Assembly: GCA_965371445.1 (NCBI GenBank)
Contig: CBDUYN010000140.1
Location: forward strand, 1-26,993
Length of the DNA stretch: 26,993 nucleotides
Source of the DNA: DASWIG01 sp965371445
GTDB lineage: Bacteria; Acidobacteriota; Thermoanaerobaculia; Multivoradales; J023
Direction: 5' to 3'
Both the position numbers and the translations under genes were made by a program. Every line of letters begins with the position of its first letter. Position 1 is the stretch's first letter. This document shows positions 12,654-20,464 of this stretch, one piece after another. The notes beneath the pieces are model-generated. The model saw only the letters and a list, made by a program, of their open reading frames with translations, did no database searches and had not been told where the DNA came from.

Positions 12654-14167
12654 ACCGGAGGTGTCTCAACAAACCGACTCGAAGCTCCTGGGTGCTGGCG
12701 GCCGTCCTGCTCGCCGCCGGCTGTGGCGGCGGTGGCAGCCGCCTGGAAAAAGGCCCCGGCTCGGCCCTGTGGGTGGCCGGAGCGAGCGAGGCGCTGGTAC
12801 CGGAGACGCTGCGGCGGATAGAGGCCGCCGGCGTTGCCGAGCTCTACGTCCCTCTCGGCGAGCTTGAGGCGACGAGCGACACGGTCCTCGCACGCCGGAC
12901 CCTGCCCGAGCTGCCGCCGGCGACGCGGGTGACGATGGTGCTCGGCGGCAAGCTGGATGCCGGCCTCGACGCCGCGGCCGGCGAACGCGCCGCCGCCGCC
13001 ATCCAGCAACTACGCTTCGACGTCGAAGCGCGGGGCGTCGTGCCCGTGGGGGTCCACCTGAATCCGCCCTCGCTCGGCTCCTTCGAGGGGCTCGCGACCT
13101 TCCTCGAGGCCTTGAACGGCGCTCTCGATCCCAGCCTCTACCTGTCGCTCTCCTTGCACCGCGGCGACCTCGACGACGAGCTCCTGCCCCAGGCGCTCGC
13201 CGAGGTCGACTTCGTCGTGCCGTTCCTCTACGGCCAGCTTCCCAGCGAGGTCGACAGCGGCGATGCCTGGGACTTCACCCGTCTCGGCGAGCGCTTGAGC
13301 GGCCTCGAGCAGCATGGCGTCCCCTACCTGGTCGGCGTCATCGGCCTGGGGACGGCCTCCCACGTCGAGAAGGGAGGCCGGGTCAAGGACCGCAGCACGC
13401 GCCACTCCTTGAAGAGCTTTCTGTGGAACCGCAAGCTCAAGCTGCAAACGGGCTTTTCCCTGGAAGGGGCCGACCGCCGGATCTATGAGCTCGTGGCGCA
13501 AAGCCCGACCAAGGCGGGCGGTTGGGACCTCGCCACGGGGGACGTCGTCCGGGTGGTGCGCACCACGACCTTTCACCTGGCGCAACTCCGGGACATGCTC
13601 GCCGGGGGAGGCTATCCCCATCACCTGGGACAGGTCTACTATCGCTTGACGGCACCCGACGAGCCGCTTTCGATCAGCCTCGACAACATCCTAAACGTCC
13701 TCGAGTCGACGACCGTCACACCGGATCTCACGCTCGAGGCCCACGTCCAGCGCCGAACGGCGCGCGGGTGGCTATTCCGCTTCCTCATCTCCAACCAGAA
13801 CGGCGAGATGACGGAGCTCTCGACGGTCGACAGCAACTACCTGCACATTGCCGCCGAAGGAGGCCGATTCGGCGACGAAGTCGACACCGGCGACTTCTTC
13901 CGCTACGAGCTGTTCCGGAATCGCAGCGACGGCACCATGGAACGGACCTTTCGCAACGCCGACGCTTTGCGTCTGTATATCCCGATGATCGAAGGTCAGG
14001 GAAAGATGACGAGCGGCGACGTCGAGGTCTACATGCGCAACCCGGTCCTGCGCTTGACGGGACAATTCCTCCTCACCGACGGACGGACCTTGGAGGTCGG
14101 GCCCTGGCGTTGGAGCGACGGTGAGCTCCACGACGAAAGGCCCCGGGCCGCGGGCGGGGGCGGCTGA
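12650..14167 (+). CDS. Predicted lipoprotein of unknown function, coupled to the NtrY-like kinase
   Basis: This 505-aa protein starts at ATG 12650, which shares ATGA with the kinase stop and is preceded by GAGGAGGT. The N-terminus has basic residues, a hydrophobic stretch and the lipobox LLAAGC, so Cys25 should be lipidated after signal peptidase II cleavage. Residues about 40-300 look like a TIM-barrel-type alternation of strands and helices (AGVAELYVPLGEL, GVVPVGVHLNPP, LYLSLSLH, DFVVPFLYGQ). That arrangement is reminiscent of DUF3142-like proteins, but I could not confirm this. The C-terminal 180 residues are beta-rich and end in a Gly-rich tail. The tight coupling suggests that it works with the kinase at the envelope, perhaps as a ligand-binding or envelope-stress partner; that is inference only. 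Confidence 0.8.
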   Translation: MNRRCLNKPTRSSWVLAAVLLAAGCGGGGSRLEKGPGSALWVAGASEALVPETLRRIEAAGVAELYVPLGELEATSDTVLARRTLPELPPATRVTMVLGGKLDAGLDAAAGERAAAAIQQLRFDVEARGVVPVGVHLNPPSLGSFEGLATFLEALNGALDPSLYLSLSLHRGDLDDELLPQALAEVDFVVPFLYGQLPSEVDSGDAWDFTRLGERLSGLEQHGVPYLVGVIGLGTASHVEKGGRVKDRSTRHSLKSFLWNRKLKLQTGFSLEGADRRIYELVAQSPTKAGGWDLATGDVVRVVRTTTFHLAQLRDMLAGGGYPHHLGQVYYRLTAPDEPLSISLDNILNVLESTTVTPDLTLEAHVQRRTARGWLFRFLISNQNGEMTELSTVDSNYLHIAAEGGRFGDEVDTGDFFRYELFRNRSDGTMERTFRNADALRLYIPMIEGQGKMTSGDVEVYMRNPVLRLTGQFLLTDGRTLEVGPWRWSDGELHDERPRAAGGGG

Positions 14168-14508
14168 GCGATGGCCGACGGGTTTTTTTCTACAGACCCG
14201 GAGCTACTGTCGGTCAAGACAGGAGAATCCGACAGGCCTGGACGAAAGTTTGCCGAATTCGCCTGGATCGCTTGCATTCGGCCGACGGACGTCATACCAT
14301 CTTTGGCCTCACGATAACTCGTGTCTGTCTGGTCTTGCGATGGCCTCGTGCCCGGATCGTTTTTTGGGATCTTTGTCGGGATTGCTCCACCTTGCCTCGG
14401 ATGCACCGCCTCGGGGTCCGAATTCCCGTGGCGTGTAACTCGGGCGCGCCGCCGTGTAGGAAGCGCGCCCACGAGTAAGCAGTCGTAACGACCCAAGGAG
14501 GAAGAGCC
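14168..14508 (+). other. 341-nt intergenic leader before the metallopeptidase gene
   Basis: No credible gene is seen here. The first part contains a run of seven T (14182-14188) after a G/C-rich stretch that may end transcription of the kinase-lipoprotein operon, although its stem is weak. A very tentative promoter is TTGCAT (14272-14277) with TACCAT 17 nt downstream (14295-14300). The 3' part holds a strong hairpin (listed separately), then AAGGAGGA (14495-14502) in front of the ATG at 14509. I recognise no riboswitch. Confidence 0.4.
14438..14476 (+). promoter_or_regulatory. Stable hairpin in the 5' leader of the metallopeptidase gene
   Basis: ACTCG+GGCGCGC (14438-14449) pairs with GCGCGCC (14463-14469) and, after a CA bulge, CGAGT (14472-14476). 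That is 12 base pairs around a 13-nt loop. It ends 18 nt before the Shine-Dalgarno sequence and has no T-tract, so it is more likely to stabilise mRNA or affect translation than to terminate. Confidence 0.6.
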
Positions 14509-17500
14509 ATGTTCCGATGTACACCCTGGACCCGCCGCGCCGTCTGTTGCCTGACGGCCCTTCTGCTCGCCGCCGGTGCCGCCCAGTTGGGCGCCCTGGT
14601 GGTGCCGGTCTCGGGCGACGGCGTCGCCCAGAAGATCTTCCGTGCCCCCGGCCTCGACATCCGTCCGGGCTTCCGCGAAGTCGGCCAGCTACCGGCCCAG
14701 GCCGCCGAGCGCGCCCGCCAGGACCTCGAAGCCCTGGGCGTCGGCACCGACGCGGCCCGCATCGACCGACGCTCCAACCGTTGGGCGAGCCTTCTGGCCT
14801 CGCGTCCCATGATCCCCGGCCGTGGCCGCGGCAACGACCTCACCTGGGGCTCGCTGGGGGCTTCGGCACCCCGGAACCGCGGCGAGCTCGAAGGCGCCGC
14901 CCACCAGGCCTTCGCCGCCTACCTGCGAAGCCACGCCCGGGAGCTGCGGATCGATCCGGGGCAGGCTTCCCTCCGGGCGACGGCGCCTCGCGAGGACCTG
15001 ATCCAGCTCTACGCCGCACGCGTGGTCGACGGTGTCACGGTACGCGGCAACTCTCTGAACGCCGTGATGAGCCAGGGCAACCTGGTGCTCCTCGGGACCA
15101 CCAACTGGGGCGACGTCGACGTCTCGACCGAGCCCACCCTCTCGCTCTCCGGCGCCACCGCCGTCATGCGCGGCCACGCCGCCCCCTTCACCGACGACGG
15201 CACCTGGGGCAAGAGCGAGCTCGTCCTCGTACCGATGTCCGCCGGCGGCGACGACGTCGACCGCATCCCTCCCGGCCGCGGCCTGACTTACCGCCTGGCC
15301 TGGGCGGTGAAGCCCGCCTTCCCGGGCGAGCACGGCCGCTTCGAGGCCTTGGTCGACGCCCACAGCGCAGAGCTCCTCTCCTTTGAGGACACCAACCACT
15401 ACGCCACCCCGCGCGAGGTCAAGGGCGGCGTGCTGCCGGTCTCGAACGACGGCATCCCCCCCGACGGCGTCGAGCAGGCCGGCTGGCCGATGCCCTTCGA
15501 AAACGTCACGACGACGACCGGTCCGGTGACCACCGACGCCGGCGGCAACCTGCCGAGCCCGGTCGACGGCAACATCACCTCGAACCTTTCGGGTCCGTTC
15601 ATCCGCATGAACGACAACTGCGGCGCGATCAGCCTGACGTCGGCCAACGACATCGACTTCGGCACCTCGCCCGGCACCGACTGCACCACCCCGGGCTTCG
15701 GCGGCGCCGGCAACACCCACGCCTCCCGCACCGGCTTTCACGAGCTCAACCGCATCAAGGAGATGGGCCGCGGCCAGCTGCCCGGCAACACCTGGCTCCA
15801 GCAGCAGCTCACCTCCAACATGAACATCAACAGCACCTGCAACGCCTTCTGGAACGGCACGGTGAACTTCTACCGTTCCGGCGGCGGCTGCGCCAACACG
15901 GGCGAGCTGGCCGGCGTCTTCGACCACGAGTGGGGCCACGGCATGGACGCCAACGACGCCACCCCCGGGGTCTCGAACCCCGGCGAAGGCATCGCCGACG
16001 TCTACACGGCGCTGCGGCTCAACAACTCCTGCATTGGCCGCAACTTCCGCCCCGGCGTCCAGTGCGGCGGCTACGGCGACCCCTGCATCGACTGCACCGG
16101 GATACGCGACATCGACTTCGCCAAGCGGCTGTCGGGCCTGCCCCACGACTTCACCTGGGCCAACGCCACCTGCGGCGGCGGGGTCCACTGCCGGGGCTAC
16201 GTCTACTCCGAGGCCGTCTGGGACCTCTGGAAGCGCGACCTGCCGGCGCTCTTCGGCATGGACAACAACACCGCCCTCGAGGTCGTCACCCGGATGACCT
16301 ACATCGGTGCTGGCGGCGTCGGAACCTGGTACGCGGGCAGCCCGCCGTTTGGCGGCTGCAGCTCGAGCGGCGGCTATCTCCAGTATCTCGCCGCCGACGA
16401 CGACGACGGCGACATCAACAACGGCACGCCGCACATGCAGGCGATCTTCGACGCCTTCAACCGCCACGAGATCGCCTGCAACACGCCGGCGGTCACGGAC
16501 TCGGGCTGCGCCGGCACGCCGGCGAGCGCGCCCGCCGTCACCCTCACCCCCGCCGACAAGTCGATGGGCCTCTCGTGGACCTCGGTCACCGGCGCCACGA
16601 AGTACCAGGTCTTTCGCACCGACGGGGTCTTCGCCTGCGACTTCGGCAAGGTCAAGGCCGGCGAGACGATCGGCACGACGTTCAACGACACCGGCCTCCA
16701 GAACGGACGCACCTACTCCTACGTGGTCGTTCCGATCGGCGCCGCAGACGCCTGCATGGGTCCTGCGTCGAGCTGCGCCAGCGCCAACCCGGCCGCCGGC
16801 CCCAACCTCGACGTCGATACGAATTCGGCCGTCCTCACCATCACGAGCGGTGACGGCGACGAGTTCCTCGACAACTGCGAGAACGCGACGATGACCTTCG
16901 ACGTGTTCAACACCGGGCTCGGCACCCTCACCAACGTGCGGATCACCAACGTGACGCCGGTCTCGCACCCGGCCACCAGCGTGACGACCAGCTTCCCGGC
17001 GGCCGTCTCGCCCTCGACCTTGGGCGAGGGTGCCTCCGGCACCGGCAGCTTCGACTTCATCGCCGGCGGCCTGGCGTTCAACGACACCCTGGTCTTCCAG
17101 GTCGACGTGACCGCCGACGAGCTCAGCCCGACGGTCAAGTCGGCGAACCTCGTGGTCGAATCGACGGAGAGCGACTTCCAGGTCCTGGCCTCGAAGACCT
17201 TCACCTTCGAGACCGACTTCGAGGACTGGACGGTCGAGCAGGGGACCTTCAACCGCTCGAGCGCTCTGGGCGGCGGCGACGGCACGAGCTGGGCGCTGGA
17301 GTCCTCGAACGGGATCCACAACAACTGCGACCGCTCCCGTTCGCCTATCCTGCGGCTCCAGTCGACCTCGACGATGACGCTGTGGAACAACTTCGACATC
17401 GAGCCCTTCTCGGCCTCGACCTGGTACGACCGGGCCAACGTCGGCGTCGTCGACGACGGCGGGGCGCGGACCCTCGTCACTCCCGACGGCGGCCGGCTCT

Positions 17501-18834
17501 ACAACGCCGACTCGAACGGTCCGGGCAACTACAGCGGCTGCAACGACCCCGAGGAAGGCTGGGCCGACACCCAGGCGACCTGGGGGACCAGCAGCTGGTC
17601 GTCGACCGCGTTGCAATCGGGTGCTCTTGCCGGGCAACCGATCCAGCTCGAGGTGATCTACGGCACCGATCCGGCGCTCGCCAACCGCGGCTTCTCGTTC
17701 GACCAGGTGACAGTGACCGACGTCGAGTTCCAGGTCGTCGACGGCCAGTCGAACACCTGCGCCGGCTGCACGGTCAACGCCGACTGTGACGACGCTCTCT
17801 TCTGCAACGGCGCCGAGACCTGCGTCGCCGGCTCCTGCCAGCCGGGCACGCCGGTCGACTGCGACGACGGCGTCTCGTGCACGAACGACTCCTGCAACGA
17901 AGCAACCGACTTGTGCGACAACATCGCGAGCGACGCCAACTGCGACAACGGTCTCTTCTGCGACGGCGCCGAGACCTGCGATCCGCTCCTCGACTGCCAG
18001 GTCGGGACGCCGGTCGACTGCGACGACGGTGTCGGCTGCACGAACGATTCTTGCAACGAAGGAACCGACTCGTGCGACAACGTGCCCGACGACGCGGCCT
18101 GCGACAACGGCCTCTTCTGCGACGGCGCGGAGACCTGTGACCCGGTCCTCGACTGCCAGGTCGGGCCCGATCCCTGCGCGCCCACGCAGACCTGCGACGA
18201 GGTCAACGACGTCTGCGTCGGCGACTGCGGCGACGGCATCTGCGGCGCCGGCGAGGACTGCGTGAGCTGTTCGGCCGACTGTCCGTCCTTGCCGATCCCG
18301 GGCGCCGTCTGCGGTAACGGGCTCTGCGAAGCGGGCGACGGCGAGACCTGCGTGAGCTGTCCGGCCGACTGTGCCGGGCAGACGGGCGGCAAGCCGAGCA
18401 ACCGCTTCTGCTGCGGCATCGGCGACGGCTTGAACCCCGACGGTTGCGGCGATGCGCGCTGCTTCACCGGCGGCTTCGCCTGCACCGAGACGCCGACGGG
18501 CAGCGGCGGTGGCAATTCCTGCTGCGGCGACGGAACCTGCGAGGGGGCGGAGGACATCGCGAACTGCGCGATCGACTGCGACACCTGCGGCAACGGCGTC
18601 TGCGATCCGAACGAGGACCAGTGCACCTGCGCCGTCGACTGCGGCCTGCCGCCGGCGGACGAGGTCGGCCTCTGCGGTGACGGAGCCGACAACGACTGCG
18701 ACGGTTTCCCGGACTGCGCCGACGCCGACTGCAGCACTGACCCGGTCTGCATCTGTCTGCCGAAGGGCGACGCCTGCACGCTCGACTCCGAGTGCTGCTC
18801 AAGCGACTGCAAGAACAACGGCACCTGCCGTTAG
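14509..18834 (+). CDS. Secreted M36 (fungalysin)-like zinc metallopeptidase with FN3 and cysteine-rich C-terminal modules
   Basis: This 1441-aa protein has an ATG with a strong upstream AAGGAGGA. The signal peptide is residues 1 to about 28. An FTP-like propeptide region follows (about 130-300, with QLYAARVVDGVTVRGNSLN). The catalytic site is H473-E-W-G-H477 with a candidate third zinc ligand E493 in GEGIADVY, the gluzincin pattern of thermolysin/fungalysin peptidases. A fibronectin-III-like domain lies at about 665-750 and a CARDB-like beta domain at about 765-890. A jelly-roll-like domain follows (about 895-1080), then three tandem Cys-rich repeats of 52-53 aa and further Cys-rich modules. 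The last of these, CTLDSECCSSDCKNNGTC, resembles a cystine-knot toxin-like fold. It is expected to be an extracellular or surface protease that digests protein outside the cell. It is a single-gene unit with its own terminator. Confidence 0.88.
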   Translation: MFRCTPWTRRAVCCLTALLLAAGAAQLGALVVPVSGDGVAQKIFRAPGLDIRPGFREVGQLPAQAAERARQDLEALGVGTDAARIDRRSNRWASLLASRPMIPGRGRGNDLTWGSLGASAPRNRGELEGAAHQAFAAYLRSHARELRIDPGQASLRATAPREDLIQLYAARVVDGVTVRGNSLNAVMSQGNLVLLGTTNWGDVDVSTEPTLSLSGATAVMRGHAAPFTDDGTWGKSELVLVPMSAGGDDVDRIPPGRGLTYRLAWAVKPAFPGEHGRFEALVDAHSAELLSFEDTNHYATPREVKGGVLPVSNDGIPPDGVEQAGWPMPFENVTTTTGPVTTDAGGNLPSPVDGNITSNLSGPFIRMNDNCGAISLTSANDIDFGTSPGTDCTTPGFGGAGNTHASRTGFHELNRIKEMGRGQLPGNTWLQQQLTSNMNINSTCNAFWNGTVNFYRSGGGCANTGELAGVFDHEWGHGMDANDATPGVSNPGEGIADVYTALRLNNSCIGRNFRPGVQCGGYGDPCIDCTGIRDIDFAKRLSGLPHDFTWANATCGGGVHCRGYVYSEAVWDLWKRDLPALFGMDNNTALEVVTRMTYIGAGGVGTWYAGSPPFGGCSSSGGYLQYLAADDDDGDINNGTPHMQAIFDAFNRHEIACNTPAVTDSGCAGTPASAPAVTLTPADKSMGLSWTSVTGATKYQVFRTDGVFACDFGKVKAGETIGTTFNDTGLQNGRTYSYVVVPIGAADACMGPASSCASANPAAGPNLDVDTNSAVLTITSGDGDEFLDNCENATMTFDVFNTGLGTLTNVRITNVTPVSHPATSVTTSFPAAVSPSTLGEGASGTGSFDFIAGGLAFNDTLVFQVDVTADELSPTVKSANLVVESTESDFQVLASKTFTFETDFEDWTVEQGTFNRSSALGGGDGTSWALESSNGIHNNCDRSRSPILRLQSTSTMTLWNNFDIEPFSASTWYDRANVGVVDDGGARTLVTPDGGRLYNADSNGPGNYSGCNDPEEGWADTQATWGTSSWSSTALQSGALAGQPIQLEVIYGTDPALANRGFSFDQVTVTDVEFQVVDGQSNTCAGCTVNADCDDALFCNGAETCVAGSCQPGTPVDCDDGVSCTNDSCNEATDLCDNIASDANCDNGLFCDGAETCDPLLDCQVGTPVDCDDGVGCTNDSCNEGTDSCDNVPDDAACDNGLFCDGAETCDPVLDCQVGPDPCAPTQTCDEVNDVCVGDCGDGICGAGEDCVSCSADCPSLPIPGAVCGNGLCEAGDGETCVSCPADCAGQTGGKPSNRFCCGIGDGLNPDGCGDARCFTGGFACTETPTGSGGGNSCCGDGTCEGAEDIANCAIDCDTCGNGVCDPNEDQCTCAVDCGLPPADEVGLCGDGADNDCDGFPDCADADCSTDPVCICLPKGDACTLDSECCSSDCKNNGTCR
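17782..18180 (+). repeat. Three tandem Cys-rich coding repeats (52-53 aa period)
   Basis: The segment beginning with CDxxLFCxGAETC recurs with starts near 17782, 17938 and 18097, a spacing of 156 and 159 nt. The copies share CDDGVxCTNDSCNE and CDNGLFCDGAETCDP at both protein and DNA level, so they arose by internal duplication. Each copy should form its own disulfide-bonded module in the secreted peptidase. Confidence 0.85.
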
Positions 18835-18845
18835 CCTCGGTCTGA

Positions 18846-18907
18846 GCTCCCTTCGGGGAGCGCGCTTCGCGCAGGCGGGGCCGGCGTTCGCGCCGGCCCC
18901 GCCTTTT
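18846..18907 (+). terminator. Strong intrinsic terminator after the metallopeptidase gene
   Basis: A 13-bp perfect G/C stem (18874-18886 with 18891-18903) is closed by a TTCG tetraloop and followed by TTTT (18904-18907). Two smaller hairpins precede it: GCTCCC-TTCG-GGGAGC at 18846-18861, and GCGC-TTC-GCGC at 18862-18872. Three hairpins in a row directly follow the stop codon. Confidence 0.92.
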
Positions 18908-19090
18908 CAAGAGTCGGCGAGATGCCTTTTGGGGTTCGACTCGGCCGCTTCGTCCCGGAGGAGCGGTGCTGGGGGTGGCCAGGCTGGGTTGGTCAGCCGT
19001 CAGTAGACCCGGTCCCCGGCGACCTCCGTCGCGCCTTGCGTTCTCCCCTTACCCTTGCGCGAACACAGACAGGTGTGAGAGAATCCAAGC

Positions 19091-19378
19091 ATGGCAACGA
19101 CACCGGAGACAGCCGCATTCGACCGGGGCATTCGGCCCCTCCTCGAGATCGTCCTGCTCGACAAGGTCGACGCGGTGTTGAGCTTCCGGCCCGAGCCAGC
19201 GCTTCAGGACCGTATCGAGGAGCTGGCCGCGAAATCCACGGAAGATGAGCTCACCGCGGAGGAACGGGCCGAATACGAAGGCTATGTTCGCGCGAACAAG
19301 TTCGTCGCCCTTCTGCGACGTCAAGCCCAGGGAATCTTAATGATGAAGTCGCACCAGGCACACTCAGCAGAATCCTGA
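19091..19378 (+). CDS. Small acidic conserved-type protein, 3' end fused into a hicA remnant
   Basis: This 95-aa protein starts at ATG 19091 with only a weak GAGAG upstream. The sequence is helical and charged, with the core LQDRIEELAAKS, then LTAEERAEYEGYVRANKFVALLRRQA. This pattern is familiar from a widespread family of small unannotated bacterial proteins that I have often seen beside nuclease or toxin genes; I know of no proven function. The last 15 or so codons (from about 19330) overlap, in another frame, the 3' end of a hicA gene, so the present C-terminus is probably not the ancestral one. The expected partner gene is missing, which fits a deletion that joined two unrelated loci. Confidence 0.6.
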   Translation: MATTPETAAFDRGIRPLLEIVLLDKVDAVLSFRPEPALQDRIEELAAKSTEDELTAEERAEYEGYVRANKFVALLRRQAQGILMMKSHQAHSAES

Positions 19379-19398
19379 AACAGGCGGGAATGAAATGA
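19330..19398 (+). pseudogene. hicA: hicA toxin remnant (3' end only)
   Basis: In the frame ending at TGA 19396-19398 the translation contains NDEVAPGTLSRILKQAGMK. This is the characteristic C-terminus of HicA mRNA-interferase toxins (normally about 60 aa, ending DDLAPGTLNSILKQAGLK). The front two thirds, with the double-stranded-RNA-binding-like fold and catalytic His, is absent; the frame runs back into the 95-aa gene. The stop overlaps the start of hicB as ATGA, which preserves the original operon junction. Confidence 0.75.
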
Positions 19399-19609
19399 TG
19401 AAGTACCTCATTATCTTGGAACCGACGAACACGGGATACTCGGCTTACTCGCCGGACATCCCGGGTTGCATCACGACCGGACGAACCAGAGAGGAAACAG
19501 AGAAAACATGCGCGAAGCCATCGAGTTACATCTCGAGGGTATGCGAGCCGAAGGGTTGGAGCTCCTCGAGCCCTGCACGGAGGCATCGTTTGTCAATATC
19601 GCCGCGTAA
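19395..19609 (+). pseudogene. hicB: hicB antitoxin with one-base frameshift
   Basis: The first frame starts at ATG 19395 (or 19398) and reads KYLIILEPTNTGYSAYSPD, then IPGCITTGRTREETEK, the N-terminal half of a HicB antitoxin. The second half, MREAIELHLEGMRAEG through VNIAA to TAA 19607-19609, is in another frame starting at 19508. Losing one A from the A-run at 19503-19506 explains the shift: adding one base restores TEKNMREAIELHLEGM, the family pattern. The full product would be about 71 aa, the normal size. It could also be a homopolymer sequencing error, but the neighbouring hicA is independently destroyed, so decay is more likely. Confidence 0.8.
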
Positions 19610-19616
19610 CCATGCC

Positions 19617-19731
19617 ATGACCGATACGATCCAACTAGGCTTTCGAGGTCGAATTCAGCGACCGCAACGGGCGTACCTACGAGTCCCTCGGGTTGCGTCC
19701 GGAGCAGATCATGGTCTTGCGCTACGAGCCG
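19617..19731 (+). pseudogene. DUF4926-like gene with internal deletion
   Basis: ATG 19617 opens MTDTIQL, after which the frame breaks. From 19639 a different frame encodes AFEVEFSDRNGRTYESL and then LRPEQIMVLRYEP. This matches the second half of DUF4926 proteins, small proteins typically about 60-75 aa, whose middle contains a Gly-rich GDVGTVV segment. That segment is missing here. I read this as a copy with about 20-30 codons lost. It lies 8 nt after the broken hicB. Confidence 0.6.
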
Positions 19732-19800
19732 GCGGCGGCCCGCCGTCATCGACCCCAGCGCGACGAAGACGCCGGTCAAGGACCGCGGCGCGTCGCCGGA

Positions 19801-19967
19801 GGGATGGTGCTGGGAGCGCAGGCGTCTCGTCTGCTCTTCGTCCCGGAGGGACGTCTTCGTAGGGCAGGCTCCGCCCGGGGCGCGCAGCCTGCCGTCTTTC
19901 CGGTATCCCTGTGGGAGACCGGATTGGCAGCCTGCGCGGCCCGGGCGAAAGCCTGCCTTACGCCAGA
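19801..19967. repeat. Cluster of REP-like palindromic units
   Basis: Three palindromic elements lie in tandem. At 19818-19834, GCAGGCG-TCT-CGTCTGC pairs. At 19864-19892, GCAGGCT and AGCCTGC flank a G/C-rich core. At 19926-19957, GGCAG and CTGCC flank a related core in the opposite orientation. Together the last two look like a REP doublet (BIME-like). The block 19847-19892 recurs exactly, inverted, at 26906-26951. The cluster separates the DUF4926 remnant from the truncated gene on the minus strand. Confidence 0.75.
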
Positions 19968-20091
19968 GAATCCGGTCGTGCTCGACGTACTGGCGGAACC
20001 AGCTGGGATGGACCGTCCAGCCTTCCGCCACCACGAGCTCCAAGGCGAAGTCGACGTCGTCGGTCGTGAAGGGGCGAAGGGTCGTGGCCAT
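19968..20091 (-). pseudogene. N-terminal fragment of a GNAT-like acetyltransferase
   Basis: From ATG 20091 on the minus strand the frame reads MATTLRPFTTDDVDFALEL, then VVAEGWTVHPSWFRQYVEHDR. That is the beta1-alpha1-alpha2 start seen in GNAT N-acetyltransferases (RPxTxxDVDFALxLxxxEGW). After about 41 codons the frame enters the REP-like cluster, and no acetyl-CoA-binding motif is found beyond it. It is therefore a 5' fragment of a gene that was cut off. The family call rests on a short stretch. Confidence 0.45.
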
Positions 20092-20144
20092 GGGGAGGAA
20101 GATAGCACTGCCGGATGACCAGAATCGAAGCTTTGACCGGACGG

Positions 20145-20183
20145 TGTGGTACGATAGTGATCGGGCTCCGGTGGCCGGAGCCC
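20145..20183 (+). promoter_or_regulatory. Candidate extended -10 and hairpin upstream of the antitoxin/PIN pair
   Basis: TGG-TACGAT (20147-20155) resembles an extended -10 box; no -35 is obvious. Just downstream a perfect 9-bp hairpin GGGCTCCGG-TGG-CCGGAGCCC (20163-20183) lies about 48 nt before the antitoxin ATG. In an autoregulated toxin-antitoxin operon such a palindrome could be the operator, or it could act in the mRNA leader. Confidence 0.35.
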
Positions 20184-20230
20184 GGCGCCCATGATTCGAC
20201 GGGATAACGGCCCATTGAGACGGAGTCACC

Positions 20231-20458
20231 ATGAGCGAGCGGCGTACGATCCACGCAAAGCCTGCGACGAGGGTAATCACGGCATCGCCTGTCGACCGGC
20301 GATCTGTAGCCGAGGACCTTTCCTACCATCCTCGAACCGAACTGGGTAAGACTCTCTGGGACCTCCGGCAGAAGATCGTGGCGTCCGGCGAGCCCCTCCT
20401 TGATGCCGACGAGATCGACAGCGAGGTCGGTCGTCGACGCGGCGGTGTCATGCCCTGA
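20231..20458 (+). CDS. Putative antitoxin of a VapBC-type pair
   Basis: This 75-aa protein starts at ATG 20231 after GGAG. The C-terminal half, LGKTLWDLRQKIVASGEPLL and DADEIDSEVGRRRGG, is the typical tail of small antitoxins encoded just before PIN-domain toxins. In such antitoxins this region folds into helices that wrap the toxin's active site. The N-terminus is basic and could bind DNA. It is followed after 6 nt by the PIN gene, so they form an operon. Unlike the genes to its left, it shows no damage. Confidence 0.75.
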   Translation: MSERRTIHAKPATRVITASPVDRRSVAEDLSYHPRTELGKTLWDLRQKIVASGEPLLDADEIDSEVGRRRGGVMP

Positions 20459-20464
20459 CCGGCC

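Noticed and set aside
14412..14428. A tRNA T-arm-like sequence (CGGGG-TCCGAAT-TCCCG) in the leader before the metallopeptidase.
   Set aside because: No matching acceptor stem, D arm or anticodon arm was found on either side, so it is neither a tRNA nor a clear tRNA fragment.
14689..17637. A 982-codon open frame on the minus strand across the metallopeptidase gene.
   Set aside because: Long antisense frames are expected in high-GC coding DNA. The translation is Val/Gly/Arg/Ala-rich without domains, and the plus-strand gene has a signal peptide and catalytic motifs.
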